Below are positions 43,387 through 54,985 of a DNA stretch of 64,000 bases, in pieces. Numbering within the stretch: the first letter of the stretch is position 1; each line of letters begins with the position of its first letter. The stretch comes from Hortaea werneckii (Eukaryota; Ascomycota; Dothideomycetes; Mycosphaerellales; Teratosphaeriaceae), in assembly GCA_037044905.1 (NCBI GenBank), contig JBAOKB010000143.1, forward strand, positions 1-64,000. Reading direction: 5' to 3'. A program made the position numbers and the translations under genes. The notes under the pieces are model-generated. The model was not told the origin of the DNA, did not search any database, and saw only the letters and a program-made list of their open reading frames with translations.

Positions 43387-46300
43387 TTATTCACCACCGC
43401 CGCCGCCATCCCCGCCATCCCCGCCATCATCCTCCTCAGCACCACCACCCTGAGCACCACCACCAACAGCCCTCTCCGCGAACATCCTCTCCTTCGGATC
43501 CCGAACCTCCATCTCCCCCCTCCTCGCCCTCTCCATTTCCTCCAGCGTAGCGGGCCTTTTCGCCCCATTAGAGGGATCCCAGATCCAACCCTCCCGTAAC
43601 CACATCCAGCGCAGGGTGGCGATTAGCTCTTTATCTTGGGGGAGGACACGTTTCCATTCTGGTTCGAAGGGGATCGGTTCATCCGTGGGTTGGTTGGTCG
43701 GGGCGTTATGGAAAGGGGGAGGAGGAGGGTGGTGCGAGGTGGGAGTGGAAGTGGGAGCCTCAGCTTCGCCAGCTGAAGTAGGGAGAGTAGAAGCGGAAGG
43801 CAAAGGAGTAGGAGGGATGGCACCCTTCCCATTATAATCCTCAGCCACGCCTCGTAGGACATCGCGACAGAAGATGCGCCAGCTATCGTACGCGTAACGG
43901 CCACAGCCGGGGATATGGCCGATTTCGAGGGAGCCTCTGCATTCGGGCGTATCGCCTTCCAAGCCTGCGACAGCGGACCCACTGACATCAGGATCCTTCT
44001 TCTCCACTCCGTCCCGCCGCCCTCCGTCCCCTTCTCCATCTTCCTCTTTCTCTTCCTCCTGCTCCTCCTGCTCCTCCTCCTCCTCCTTCTTCTTCGAATC
44101 CTCTCCCTCCTCCATTCCCTCCTTCCTTTTCTTTCCCTTCGTCCCCTTCCCTTTCCCTTTCCCTTTGCTCCCACGCCCCCTAACATTAAACCGCACATGA
44201 TCCCCCTTACGCGGATAATCCTTCGTCCTAAACCTCCTCCCGACCCTCGGCGGATCATCCCTCCAAACCCGCGCCATAGCAATAACCCTCTTAGCCCTCT
44301 GCCTCTGCAGTCCCAAATGCCGAATCATCTCCAACACGACCTCATACTCAGCCTGAGCCAGCGCATTAGGGGTGGGGAAACGGTTTTTCAGGGCCCAGAA
44401 GACGGGGACGGCTGCGCGGCCGGAAGTCTGGTTCAGGAAGGTCGTAGCGATGAGGAGCCAGAAGGGTTCCTGGTGGAGTTTTTCTTGGATGATGCCGAAG
44501 GTGGGGGAGGAGATGGGGGGGATAGGGGCGCGGGAGATGCCTGGGACGGGACGGGGACGGGCGGGGCTGGAGGACGAGGACGGTGGTGGGGGGAGAGGGA
44601 GATCGACACGATCCAGGAGGTCGAAGGGGAGGAAGTGGTTGCTTTTTTTGCCGGTGGCTTTTCGTTTTGGTCTTGTGTTTTTGGCTGCTGGAGGGGAAGG
44701 GGGATCTGCAGCGTCTGAGGTGGGTTCTGCAGCGGTTCCTATCTCGTCATCTGGGACGATGGCTTGTTCGGTCGCCTCCAATGGGGTTTGCTTCGGTGTT
44801 TCGGTCTTCGACCTTGCTCTAGTGGCTTTCTTTGGAGGGGAGAAATGCTTGCTGGTCATTCCGGTCATCTTCCGCTTCTTACGCAGTTCAGTAGGCGGGA
44901 CAACGTCTCTCTTCGTTTCTCCTTCTTGCGCAGTGACAAGATCTTCGGATATGTCTCCGCCAGTCCCAACTAGCGAAAGATCCTCTTGTGGCTTCTTTGG
45001 CTCATCTACTGCTCCTTCAGACTGATTGTCCATTTCTGGCGATTCTTTGTTTGGCCTCCCAGGAGGACTCGGCGAAGGACCAAGCTCACTGAGCGAGCTG
45101 GAGGAGTTCTGTCTCCGTAGCAGTGGTAATCCGACTCCCAACATATTCGTATCCTGATGCTGAGCATCAGTCTTCCCAACACTGTTCCGCGTCACCTCTG
45201 TACCAGGTGCATCGCCGTCGTCCCATTCATCCATTCCTGCCCTTTCCAAGGAAGAAAGACCAACCTCCAGCTGGGGCTGAAAGACAGGCACTTCTCTCGA
45301 GCAATACACAATTACATTTTTAAACAAAGCGGGATCCGGCAAGGGAATAGACACTTCCTTCGCGACTCGGTGATGGGCTGCAAGCTGATGTTCTAGCTCG
45401 TGAAGACTGGGATCAATGGTCAGGTCACCGGCGTCCGGATCATCGGCATTCGTGCGCGCAGAGAGGTTCAAATTCTTACTTGGTGGCAAGGGGCGAGTGG
45501 AATTCTTCAAGACGTCCCTTGAGATCTCATCGATGGTCTGATTGATATCATCGTCTTCCATTCGATCAGGAAAGGGAGTTGGATGAGCCGGTGCGGAGCC
45601 CGCTGAGCCAGGTCGTTGGTCTAAAAAAGAGATCTGTTTCTTGTTGTTTGGTTTAGCGCCGGTCGACCGTGAACCATTGTTAGCTTGTGATTGAGTGTCA
45701 GCTGCTGCGTTGATGGGCGTGAATGCTGCGGGCGTCTGTGCGGACTCAGCGCGCCCCTTGTCTGCCTGGGAAGATTGAACTCTTGCATCAGCATCATCGG
45801 TCTCATCATCGTCTCCATTAGACCGATTGTTGACAACATGGCCGTTGGCGCCTTTGGTCTGCTGACTTGTATTTGCGCTATCTGGAACAAGCACCGTCCA
45901 AGACGAAGCGGGATCAGTCTGTTCCTGGTCGAGTTCGCGCTGAATTTGGCTCGCAGGGGTATCGTCCTCCTCATTGCTTGAATCCTCTCCACTGTCTGGC
46001 TCATGATCCCGGGAATGCCGAGAACGAGTGGTTTGCGGGGATGAATGTGACACGGAAGAGCGATGCAGAAGTAAAGAGGGCCAGTTCTGATCATTGTCAC
46101 CCTCAGACTCAGATGAGTCTTCTGAAGTCGCTGCCTCATCGACTCCCTTGTGCTCAGCCGACTGATCTCTTGTTGCGGCCATATTTGTCGTTCCATCAGC
46201 ATGCGCCTCAATAGAATTGTGAGAAAGATCATTTATAGGTTCATCGTTGGTCTGCATCATCGACTCGGCCTTATGAACTGGAGGCGACGTACGAGCTTCC

Positions 46301-48417
46301 TCAGGATGTTGCAGACTCTGTGATCTAGCAATAGTCTTCGAGCGCCCATTAGTCTTGACAGAGGCATCTAGACTACTTCTCACAGGAGAAGCAGGCCTCA
46401 TGTCCAAGGATGATTCTCCTTCCTGTGCTTCGCCTTCTGCTTCGCCTTCGGAATCGTCTTCAACCAAGTTTTGCTCCCCATTATCGGCCTTGACGTTGGG
46501 TACGATATCATCGTCTTTGCCTGCTTTCGAAGCCGAAGCTGCACTCTTAGACGACTGATCCAGGACGTCAGCCGCTTCTGAAGTATCCTCACTTGCACTT
46601 TCAACACTTTCATCTTCTTCTTCGATGGCTGTGTCCACAAGTACTTGCTCTTCTTCGCGCTGTGTGTTAATGTTTCGCTGCCCAGGTGATGAAGATGGTG
46701 CGGCCGATGCATTGTTCGCCTCTTCAACATCACTTTCAGTCTCAACTGAGCTCTCGCGCTGATCATTTGCAGCGTTGTGTTGATGTGTACCAGAGGTACC
46801 AGAGCCGGCTCCGTCAAGCTGAGGAATGGGCTTCGTTCCATTCGTCGTCGATTTTGAGCTGTCAGAATCAGCTGACTCGCTCGCGGCTTCGCTCTCGTCC
46901 TCGGTACTTTGTCTCGTAGCTGCATCTTGGTGATGGTTTTGCTGCCCCTTCTCTGTCGTAACGCTTCCCGATGAGTCAGCAGCTGGCACTTCATGCTTTC
47001 CACGGTTTCCCGTTTCCTGTGAATCGCCGGGTAGAACGAACGACTTTGCATCATCCGGAAAAGAAGCATGAGACTTCTCAGCAAGCGGACCACCTGTCTG
47101 CTGGCCGGTAACAGGTCTCATGTTCATGACAACATCGCTCTCATCACTACTCGATTCATCATCCTCGTCCTCATCATCATCACTATCATCCCCATCATGA
47201 CCACTGACGAACGCACTGAAGCGAGCGAAGACAGTCCGCACATCCTCACGAACATTCGTAGTCGGGACGCTCGTCGGCTTGGTCCCTACAGGGGCCGTGA
47301 AAGCCAGACTGCCGCCTGGCCCTCCATAGGAATTCCTGAGGCTGGCACCGAAGGACGACAGTGAGGGAGCGACTGGACTGTTGCGCACCGAACTCAGATC
47401 GTTCTGTTGAGAGGCAGCTCGTAGGATATCCAGAGTACTCATCTCGGGAGCGGGGGTAGCTGGAGCGTTGGCTTTGACTTCTGATGAAGTGGCGGGGTCG
47501 GAGTTTGTCGATTCATCATCGTCCTGCGGAGGCGCTGTACTGAGGCTTGCTAGTCCAGGCAAAGCTCCCTTACCCTCGTTGTTAGATGAGTCGTCAGATG
47601 CATCGTTCGTCTCTTTATCTGAATGACCACTTGCATCTTCTCTTGCCGTATTCCTAGAGACAGATGGCCGATCGTGAGAACCGGTAACTGACTCGGACAG
47701 CTTTCCAACTGTCGAGGCATTGTGCCGAGCCTGGCTATTTGGTACAGACTTCACTAATGGTTTGGGCGTAGATGCAACCTCGGAAGCCTTAGAGACACCT
47801 TCCTTGAGTGGCCCAACCTGGCCAGCCGGTCCCATTTGGTAAGACGTCCCTTCTCTCGCACCTGCTGAATTTCCAGTCCCTCCAGTTCCCTTCCGATCCT
47901 CAAGCTTCGATTGCCTCAACAGCGGAGCATTCATCTCAACCCATCGTTTCCTCGGCGGAGTGGCAAGAGTAGTAGCCGTAACTTTGCGCATCAAATCCCT
48001 ACTGACAGGTTTCCTGGCAGCACTATCATCCGCGACCGTCTTAGGTGCTGAAGGGTGAATAGAAGGAGACAAGGCCTGCTCAGAGTTTCCTTCCGCAAAA
48101 GCCTGAGCGGCGTATTGGGCTGCGGCTGCTTCGCCGGCTTCTTCGAGCCGTTTGCGCCATCTTTTCCGCTGCTTTCTACTGAGGTGGCTAGGAGCCTCCG
48201 CGGAAGAAGGTTTGACGACAGAGTTCTGTTCTTGGTCTTTTCGATCATCACTTGATCCTGTCCGATTTGGCCCCTTGACATTAGTATTCGCAGACGGTGT
48301 GCTAGGTCCCGGCTGATGCGCATGGCCGTCGCCCAGCTTCTGCTTCTTGGGTGAAGGCTGAGCAGACGCTTGATTGGCAGAGTTGCCTTGCGAGTGACGT
48401 TGCCGCTTCTTCGCCAT
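43387..48417 (-). CDS. Large disordered protein with C-terminal MBD4-like DNA glycosylase domain
   Basis: 1,676 aa, one exon, ATG at 48417 (MAKKRQRHSQ). About residues 1-1,280 are S/E/D/T-rich and low-complexity with no fold, apart from a short hydrophobic island (ALFKNVIVYCSREVPVFQPQLEV). From about 1,285 comes a helix-hairpin-helix glycosylase: PFWLLIATTFLNQTSGRAAVPVFW, RHLGLQRQRAKRVIAMARVW, a K/E-rich insert of about 120 residues, the hairpin HIPGCGRYAYDSWRIFCRD with candidate catalytic D1511, and LRWMWLREGWIWD. The order matches human MBD4, whose glycosylase removes T or U from T:G and U:G pairs. Known MBD4 proteins are far shorter and no methyl-CpG-binding domain is seen. The insert in the catalytic domain is unusual. 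Base-excision repair role likely; exact substrate unknown. Confidence 0.8.
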   Translation of the reverse strand: MAKKRQRHSQGNSANQASAQPSPKKQKLGDGHAHQPGPSTPSANTNVKGPNRTGSSDDRKDQEQNSVVKPSSAEAPSHLSRKQRKRWRKRLEEAGEAAAAQYAAQAFAEGNSEQALSPSIHPSAPKTVADDSAARKPVSRDLMRKVTATTLATPPRKRWVEMNAPLLRQSKLEDRKGTGGTGNSAGAREGTSYQMGPAGQVGPLKEGVSKASEVASTPKPLVKSVPNSQARHNASTVGKLSESVTGSHDRPSVSRNTAREDASGHSDKETNDASDDSSNNEGKGALPGLASLSTAPPQDDDESTNSDPATSSEVKANAPATPAPEMSTLDILRAASQQNDLSSVRNSPVAPSLSSFGASLRNSYGGPGGSLAFTAPVGTKPTSVPTTNVREDVRTVFARFSAFVSGHDGDDSDDDEDEDDESSSDESDVVMNMRPVTGQQTGGPLAEKSHASFPDDAKSFVLPGDSQETGNRGKHEVPAADSSGSVTTEKGQQNHHQDAATRQSTEDESEAASESADSDSSKSTTNGTKPIPQLDGAGSGTSGTHQHNAANDQRESSVETESDVEEANNASAAPSSSPGQRNINTQREEEQVLVDTAIEEEDESVESASEDTSEAADVLDQSSKSAASASKAGKDDDIVPNVKADNGEQNLVEDDSEGEAEGEAQEGESSLDMRPASPVRSSLDASVKTNGRSKTIARSQSLQHPEEARTSPPVHKAESMMQTNDEPINDLSHNSIEAHADGTTNMAATRDQSAEHKGVDEAATSEDSSESEGDNDQNWPSLLLHRSSVSHSSPQTTRSRHSRDHEPDSGEDSSNEEDDTPASQIQRELDQEQTDPASSWTVLVPDSANTSQQTKGANGHVVNNRSNGDDDETDDADARVQSSQADKGRAESAQTPAAFTPINAAADTQSQANNGSRSTGAKPNNKKQISFLDQRPGSAGSAPAHPTPFPDRMEDDDINQTIDEISRDVLKNSTRPLPPSKNLNLSARTNADDPDAGDLTIDPSLHELEHQLAAHHRVAKEVSIPLPDPALFKNVIVYCSREVPVFQPQLEVGLSSLERAGMDEWDDGDAPGTEVTRNSVGKTDAQHQDTNMLGVGLPLLRRQNSSSSLSELGPSPSPPGRPNKESPEMDNQSEGAVDEPKKPQEDLSLVGTGGDISEDLVTAQEGETKRDVVPPTELRKKRKMTGMTSKHFSPPKKATRARSKTETPKQTPLEATEQAIVPDDEIGTAAEPTSDAADPPSPPAAKNTRPKRKATGKKSNHFLPFDLLDRVDLPLPPPPSSSSSPARPRPVPGISRAPIPPISSPTFGIIQEKLHQEPFWLLIATTFLNQTSGRAAVPVFWALKNRFPTPNALAQAEYEVVLEMIRHLGLQRQRAKRVIAMARVWRDDPPRVGRRFRTKDYPRKGDHVRFNVRGRGSKGKGKGKGTKGKKRKEGMEEGEDSKKKEEEEEQEEQEEEKEEDGEGDGGRRDGVEKKDPDVSGSAVAGLEGDTPECRGSLEIGHIPGCGRYAYDSWRIFCRDVLRGVAEDYNGKGAIPPTPLPSASTLPTSAGEAEAPTSTPTSHHPPPPPFHNAPTNQPTDEPIPFEPEWKRVLPQDKELIATLRWMWLREGWIWDPSNGAKRPATLEEMERARRGEMEVRDPKERMFAERAVGGGAQGGGAEEDDGGDGGDGGGGGE

Positions 48418-48860
48418 GTTCTGTCGTCAAGCGTTCAAAGACTGCAGTGGTCTAGGATCCTCGCCGCAAAAACAAAAGTATTTTCAAGAAGGCAGCAAAG
48501 CCGTCAAAGACATCCTGACTCCATCAGCTGAGACAACAGCGCATATTCAACAAAAGTGCTGGGAAATATCAGTACAAAAAGATGTATGTGCAAGACAGCG
48601 ATTCGATAGAAAAGGTCTCGAGGACGTGAAGTAACGTTCAAAGAGGTGCAGCGCAGCAACTTGATGCGCTCAGACCAAGCGGCCCGCAGGAACGATCTAT
48701 CACATTTCCCACCAACCATGCAACTTGCATCCGTCTCGCGCAGTTGCAGCAGTAGTGACCTTGGTGCTACCGGGAGAAATGCAAGAGGAGTTGGGTGACT
48801 GGGAGACGTGTAATTACGTGGCGTCAAAGTGAGGGAGAACGAGTATCGTACAATCTAATC
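48418..48860. other. Gap between UTP13 and glycosylase genes
   Basis: 443 bp between the stop of UTP13 and the start of the glycosylase gene, both on the minus strand. It should contain the glycosylase promoter. No ORF of interest. Confidence 0.5.
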
Positions 48861-51832
48861 CTAAGTACCGCCATGCAACATCACCATATCCCCCTGGTCG
48901 GCAGCATCACCGTTCACCGTCAGACCACGGCTTACAGCATCACCTCCTACGCTATCCATCTGCTGCAAAGCCCACAGGAGCACGAACCGCTCATCGGCCG
49001 TCTTATCCAGACGGTCGTAATGCCGCTGGGAGTATGCTTTAAGGCCATCTACAACATCTTTAACGCTCTCCTTGTTCTGGTCCTTCGTGCTAAGCTGAGC
49101 CATAGCATCCGTCAAACCTGCTTCTACTTCCTCATCTGCCGCAGAAGCCTTGCGACGACGGGTACGTAAGCTAACCAACCGCTCGCGGGGGATAAGGCGG
49201 AGGACAGCGTACAGGACGTGCTGCGCGACGTTATGCGTGCGGGCATTGGCGTTCCAGTCCCTGACTCGTCGAAGCAGATTCCACAGTTGGCTGTCACTCA
49301 GAGAAGCAATCACCTCATCAACACCCATCTTGCCGACGAAGCTGCCAGCTTCGTGCGGACCGTTCACTACGGTAGAGAAGAGGTCCAGCAGTCGCTTGGG
49401 GTGGTTAAGCTGCAGCGCAAGCACTATAGCTTCTCTGTAGTTGCTCGATCGGATGTGATTTTGCAGCTCCTGATCCTGCTCTACTCGCTGTGTCGCTTGT
49501 GTCGAGGCTTCTAGGGCGGTGGTGGCGGTCGTGTCGTTCCAGAATGTTAATGTGCTGTCGGCAGAACCGGAAACGAGCTCAAGAGTGGGTTCATTCGAGG
49601 CACCTTGCTCTTCATCACCCTCTGCCATGGCTGTGTCTTCAGAAGACTGCTCTTTTGTGGCGGCCTTGTCTGTAATGGGCGAAGGCTTAACGGCGAGCGC
49701 CCACACTCGATCAATGTGATTGTCTAGAGTAGCAGCACACTCGCCCTCCTGGGCATCCCACACCTTGACAAGTCCATCGCCAGCAGCGCTAGCAACTTGT
49801 ACGCCTCTGCTCGACTTGCTTCGACTGTCTTTTGGTGGCGGAAGCCAGACTACCTTCAGCACACTGTTGACGTGCCCTTCAAACGTTCGCAGACAGCTGT
49901 AATCACTCAAGCTCCAAACACGAACCGTCTTGTCTCCAGATCCCGTTACCACCATGCCCTTTGAACTGCTAGCACCACCGCTTTCACCGGTGGTAAGAGC
50001 CGGTGTGCTTGGCGGAGAGAAGGCGACCGACCAAACACCCCGTTTGTGGCCTCTGAGCACTCCAATTGCCTCACCAGACTCTACATCCCAGATCTTTACA
50101 ATCCGATCTTGCGATGCTGATGCAAACAGGGGTGAAGTTGAAGAAGGCGATGTCGCAATGGCGTTGATATCCTTGTCATGTGCCTTGCGGGTGTAGGCAG
50201 CTCTCGGCACCTTGCCGGACTGCGTGCTGATATCCCATCGTTTGACCGTCTTATCCTGACTGCCTGTGATGAGGAACTTTGGTGGGTGCTTGAGCGGGTC
50301 GGAGTATTCTTTGGAGCCTGTAGGGGGAGCCGCCGTTGGCAATGCAGCCGCCCCTATGCTTTCAGCATGTCCAGTAAAAGTCGCATAACATGAGAAGTCG
50401 CCATTGGCAGGATCCAGACGCCAGAGTTTAGCTGTATTGTCCTTCGCTCCAGTTGCCAACCAGTGACCCGACCAATCGACAGAGAGTGTGATGATAATGT
50501 CAGAGTGGCCCTTCAACAAGCCCACATCCGCTCCAAAATATGACGAGGCCTGTGTCGAAGCATCGCCCGATGACAGAGAGATCAGACGAATGTCTTCGAG
50601 GTTGGTAGCAAGGGCCATAAAGTTCCGTTCAGAACCAACATACGCAAGATCGATAATTTCGTCGTGAGTGCCTGAAATTCGCCGTATCACGGGCAGTGGT
50701 GATATTTGTTGCGCTGGGGAGGACTCCAAAGTCTGCAATGGCTGGAGCGAATGCTGGACAAGAGTCTGGTCTGCGTGCACAGATAACAGGAATGGCAGTC
50801 CGTCATGCTGTTGAACATCGATGATAGCCTCCGTTTCCACGCCTTGGTCCTGTTCCTGCGTGATCTCCACGCCAGCCTCAGTGCTCCAAAGACGCAAACG
50901 CGCAGTCTCACCTCCGGTGTAGAAGAAGCGTCCGCCCGCAACAAAGCCAGCGCTTTCAATTCCCTCGAGCACAGCGACGGTAGACATCTGCTGCCATGAC
51001 TTTGCATCCCACAGGGCCACCGTCTTGTCCCGACTGGCTGACAGCAGTACCTTCAACTCAGGTGAGTAACTCAGGCTCCGAACCACTGAGACATGCCCGT
51101 CCAATGTCGCTGCACTTTTCCGCTTATGGAGATCCCACACTCTCACTCTGCCATCTTCGCCCGCAGAAGCAAGTCTGTAGCCTGCGGTCGCCTCGTCCAG
51201 CTGCGCCTCCTCATCTTCTGCGCCCCGCTGCTTGCTCTTTTTCTTCTTGCTCTTGGAGGCCGGTTCGCTATCTGCAGGGTCGACCTGGAAGAAATGCAAG
51301 GCGGAGATCACGCCGCTGTGTCCATGGAAGGTATGTGTAGTATAGCCTCCTCGCAGGTCCCAGACTTTGACCACACCATCGGCGCCGCCAGTCGCTAGTA
51401 AAGAGCTCGTCGAATCCACGGCCACGGTGACAACGGGTGTCGAGTGAGGTTTCAGAGTTCGTAGCAGCCGTGCGTCTATGCCTTCATCAAGGGTCTGTGA
51501 AGGCTGCAGCGCATATATGCGCATTGACAAGGATCGAGAGCATACTGCGAGATAACTCGTATCGGGTGTAAGAGCTAAAGTGGTCACGGGTTCGCCGTCC
51601 TATGTCTTGGTCAATCGTCAGTCTTCGCATTTAGTCGCGCGACCGTCGCACTCACTCCTTCTATGCGCGCCAAGTGTTCGCCATTATTGAGATCTGTAAG
51701 CAGCACTTCCTCGCCCAGTGAACTCGCCAAAACTCGCCCATCCTGACTGAGCGCGACACTGCCGCCCGTGTAGATAGGCTGGATCACGTGCCTTGGCTCA
51801 AAGGTGGTCTTGACATCTGCCTTGTAGGCCAT
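48861..51832 (-). CDS. UTP13: U3 snoRNP / small-subunit processome protein Utp13
   Basis: Two exons, 5' to 3': 51832-51656 and 51599-48861, giving 971 aa. Exon 1 encodes MAYKADVKTTFEPRHVIQPI and a first blade; the GGA|gtgagt donor joins to GACGGCGAACCC in frame. Seen: tandem WD40 blades forming two propellers (TGGADGVVKVWDL, SAGEDGRVRVWDL, TGSQDKTVKRWDI, SASQDRIVKIWDV, TGSGDKTVRVWSL), then a helical Utp13 C-terminal domain (ALQLNHPKRLLDLFSTVVN... through ERLVSLRTRRRK). Known: Utp13 (human TBL3) works with Utp12, Utp6 and Utp18 in the UTP-B complex that starts 90S pre-ribosome assembly in the nucleolus. It is longer than yeast Utp13 (817 aa), mainly through loop inserts. Confidence 0.93.
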
Positions 51833-52131
51833 GTTGGAGCCTCGAGCTCCTGTTAGGCTCGCAAGTTAACCGGCCTGGGTTGGTATAGAAGCTTGGGTTA
51901 GGTTGCGACCTCTATCTGACGCCAAAGCCGCTCCAATCTTGAACTTTTCTGAAATTCTGCCAGCCGCGGTCTGCATCTGCATACACCGCCTTCATCGCTG
52001 CACGCTATCCCCATCTAGGAAGGAGCCACCGGGACTCACCAAAACTTTAGCTGTTGATGTTGGCTTGTCTACCTTAAGCAGTCACAACCATATGAAGACC
52101 TGAGGATACCGATTGAATTTATATATTCAAC

Positions 52132-53223
52132 ATGGCCACATCGACTGCTCCTCCGGCTGATCGCCGTATCCCCATCACAATCATCACAGGCTTCGCCGGC
52201 TCAGGCAAAACCACTCTAATCCTCAACCTGGTCCCTCAACTCCGGGCAGAAAACCCAGGATACAAGCTCGCGCTAATCAAGAATGAGATCGGAGACCTCA
52301 ACGTCGACAGTCAACTAGCAGCCGCAGCCGAAATGACAGGAAGTCGAGAGCTGCTAGGGGATTGTATATGCTGCACGAACGTGGGACAGATCGAAGAAGC
52401 ACTCGCCACTCTGGACCGCGAGAACCAGCCGGATAGGATCATCGTCGAGACTTCTGGTTCTGCCGAGCCACTGAAGCTCGTGCTTGAGATCAACCGCGTG
52501 AGCAAAGCAACAGGCCGCTACGAATTAGATGGCATCGTTTCCGTGATCGATGCAGAGAATTGGGGAGGATACGCCAGCACGTCATACACGGCGAAACTCC
52601 AAGCCAAGCAGACGGACTTGATCGTCATTAACAAATGGGAAGGGCTAGACGAGCGGGCGTTCGATCTTTTCCTCGACAAGCTCGGCGACTTGGACGTTGA
52701 CACGCCACAGACGAAGAGCGACAAGGGCTGGCTGAGTAAGGAGCTGCTGTTTGGTTTCGACCCGAAAATGGCTCGATCGTGGATGGAGGAGTCAGGTCAC
52801 GAGCACGACCACAAGCACGGCCATATGTCAGAGATGGAGTGCTTATCCGTGACGCTGACATCCTCCGATCCCAACGCCAGCGTGGATCTCGCCAAGCTTG
52901 ACGGTCTCCTCAAATCAGCGCCCAAGGACGAAGTTTACCGCATCAAGGCGGTACTGTACTCTTCAAGTCCGGCGAAGGGGTCTGACGGACTGCAGGTCAA
53001 TGGGGTAGAGGGCGGCCGGTCGAGGTACATACTCAACTGGTCTTTTGGTCGATGGACTTGGTCTTACGACCAGATCTCTGACTCTGCCGCGCCCGTCTTG
53101 AGAATGTCGATATTCACAGCACAATACGAAAGTAACAAGTGGCTCAAGCGTGTGGAGAGCGGTCAGTATATCGCCCTTGCTGATGGAGCTGAAGGGAAGT
53201 TGGAGGTAAAGAGGGTGCAGTAG
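52132..53223 (+). CDS. COG0523-family (CobW/G3E) metal GTPase
   Basis: 363 aa, one exon, ATG at 52132. Seen: Walker A GFAGSGKTT (20-28), metal motif CICC (78-81), ETSGSAEP (106-112), NKWE (167-170) in place of the guanine-specificity NKxD, a histidine loop SGHEHDHKHGH (221-231), and a C-terminal CobW_C domain (about 233-360) with ILNWSFGRWTW. Known: COG0523 proteins insert or traffic metals, including zinc (ZNG1 activates methionine aminopeptidase). The histidine loop and CxCC motif point to zinc, but this is inference. It is divergent from UTP13 across 299 bp. Confidence 0.85.
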   Translation: MATSTAPPADRRIPITIITGFAGSGKTTLILNLVPQLRAENPGYKLALIKNEIGDLNVDSQLAAAAEMTGSRELLGDCICCTNVGQIEEALATLDRENQPDRIIVETSGSAEPLKLVLEINRVSKATGRYELDGIVSVIDAENWGGYASTSYTAKLQAKQTDLIVINKWEGLDERAFDLFLDKLGDLDVDTPQTKSDKGWLSKELLFGFDPKMARSWMEESGHEHDHKHGHMSEMECLSVTLTSSDPNASVDLAKLDGLLKSAPKDEVYRIKAVLYSSSPAKGSDGLQVNGVEGGRSRYILNWSFGRWTWSYDQISDSAAPVLRMSIFTAQYESNKWLKRVESGQYIALADGAEGKLEVKRVQ

Positions 53224-54985
53224 AAGAACTCACAATAGTCGCGTTATTTGGCTCTTTGCAGCGGCCAGGAAAGATAATCGTCCCGTCGTCTTAAGGGGTC
53301 GCCAATCATAATCTCTGATCAGCGCAATGGGTGATGATTTGGTTGCGAAATGACTTCCGAACATCACCCGCTGCTACTGTAAACCTCTACCGCATAGTCT
53401 TACGCTGTGGGAAGCGAAAGCTTTCTGAAACGACCCCAATTGGGCGACCAAGAGGAAGAAGGAAGCAAGCCATGCGGCATCAGTGTACAGTGAGTCTCAT
53501 TTGCCACGGTCAAAGAAGTACCTGGTACGGCACCTAGACTCGAAACATCCCACCAACTTCTGCCTACAGCCATCAAAGACGATATGCCAGGTAGACCGCC
53601 CACAACGAGACCCGACAACGACGGTCCCATTCCTGATGGTCGCGTTCCCAATCTCGCGTTCCGCAGCGAAGTCGCAAGACTTTTCCACGCAGGGGGCACG
53701 GCAGGGGTGCCGATTTCTCAGAGCGCTCAAGCAGCCCTACCATACGATGCACATTGTCCTTCAGAGACTTTACTCTCGACCGGCGAAGCATTGCATTCGA
53801 GGAGCTATTCTCTTAAGATCAATTAAGCACATCGGCCTTGCATTCGCGGCGTCAATGCTTGGAAAAGCCTTGAATAGATCTAGACTTTTCATTAATGGAA
53901 CATCGCTTTTAGCGGCCCTTTCAGCGGCGTTTGAAAACTACCAGCCTAGAAGAGAGACAGAAAGAGACAGATAAAACACGCTTCCAAGACCAACATTATT
54001 TTTCATCAAGACTCCTCAGCGCATTTGCAGTGTTCTAATCAAACCTCAGAAATGCTTACACGTAGACCCTTAACGGCACACTCTCGCTCTCCAGCCTGTA
54101 ACAAATCAGGGTGAACCGGCACCTTCCAAGCATCGCCACTAGATGCCCAAGGGCGGTTGAAAGGCTTGTAAGAGAAGAGGGACGGGCGCAAGGTCTCACA
54201 GCCGAGAACCGTCGTCGTGATTCTTTGGACAGGGTTCAAGCACTGCGTTCAATGATCTGGACCAGAGCTACGCAGCATCTCACCGGAGGCTCAAGGTCGG
54301 ACTTGCGCTCGTGGATAAGTGTGAGCCAGACGCCGAGGCTGTAATTCGGACTCATTGACTTGGGACCCGGAAAGATATACAACTCATGTGAAGAAACAGG
54401 ATGCACTGTCGTCATCCCCCGTGACATGAAGGTCCACGATGAGAGGAGTGTAGACTTGCAAATGTATCGATGTCGAGTCGGGAGCAAGTGGGAAAGCTAT
54501 CAGTCAAGAAAAATCATCGGAACTCAAAGTTTTAAGATAGTCTGGCATCCATGTGCCTGATCAAGGAGACCAGTATAGAATTGTGAGGTCAGCTACACGC
54601 ATGATTCGGCCCGCCCGCCACGGGTATATCATCAGTCATGTAATAAAGTCTCATGCGGCATTGTGGGGAGAGATGGTAAAATACTGTGAAAACGACCACA
54701 ACCAGCGCACCAAGCTGGTATCAAACGCTTGCACCTCACCTTCAAAGCACAACCGAGCCAGAGCGCTAAAAGGGCTGAGAAAGGTTCAAAGGTAATACTA
54801 TACATGTTCATGCCCTATCTTCGTTCACAACATGGCGTGCTGCTCACCCTCCCTCTTTCTTCCGGGGGGCAAGCCCACATGCTGATGCTTATGCCAACTC
54901 CAGAAACGCCTCGCGCTCAACCTTCGACGATTGATTCTGCCCATGCCCCCGCACCCCCGTCCATCGTCACCATCAGCCGCCCATC
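53224..54985. other. Gap between COG0523 GTPase and PRE1
   Basis: 1.76 kb between two genes that end here. Short ORFs on both strands (53331-53974, 54039-54998) overlap each other and show no domain. No RNA gene was recognised. Confidence 0.5.

Noticed and set aside
43915..44718. Long plus-strand ORF opposite the glycosylase gene
   Set aside because: Shadow of the E/K-rich coding repeats; its translation is L/P/R runs without structure.
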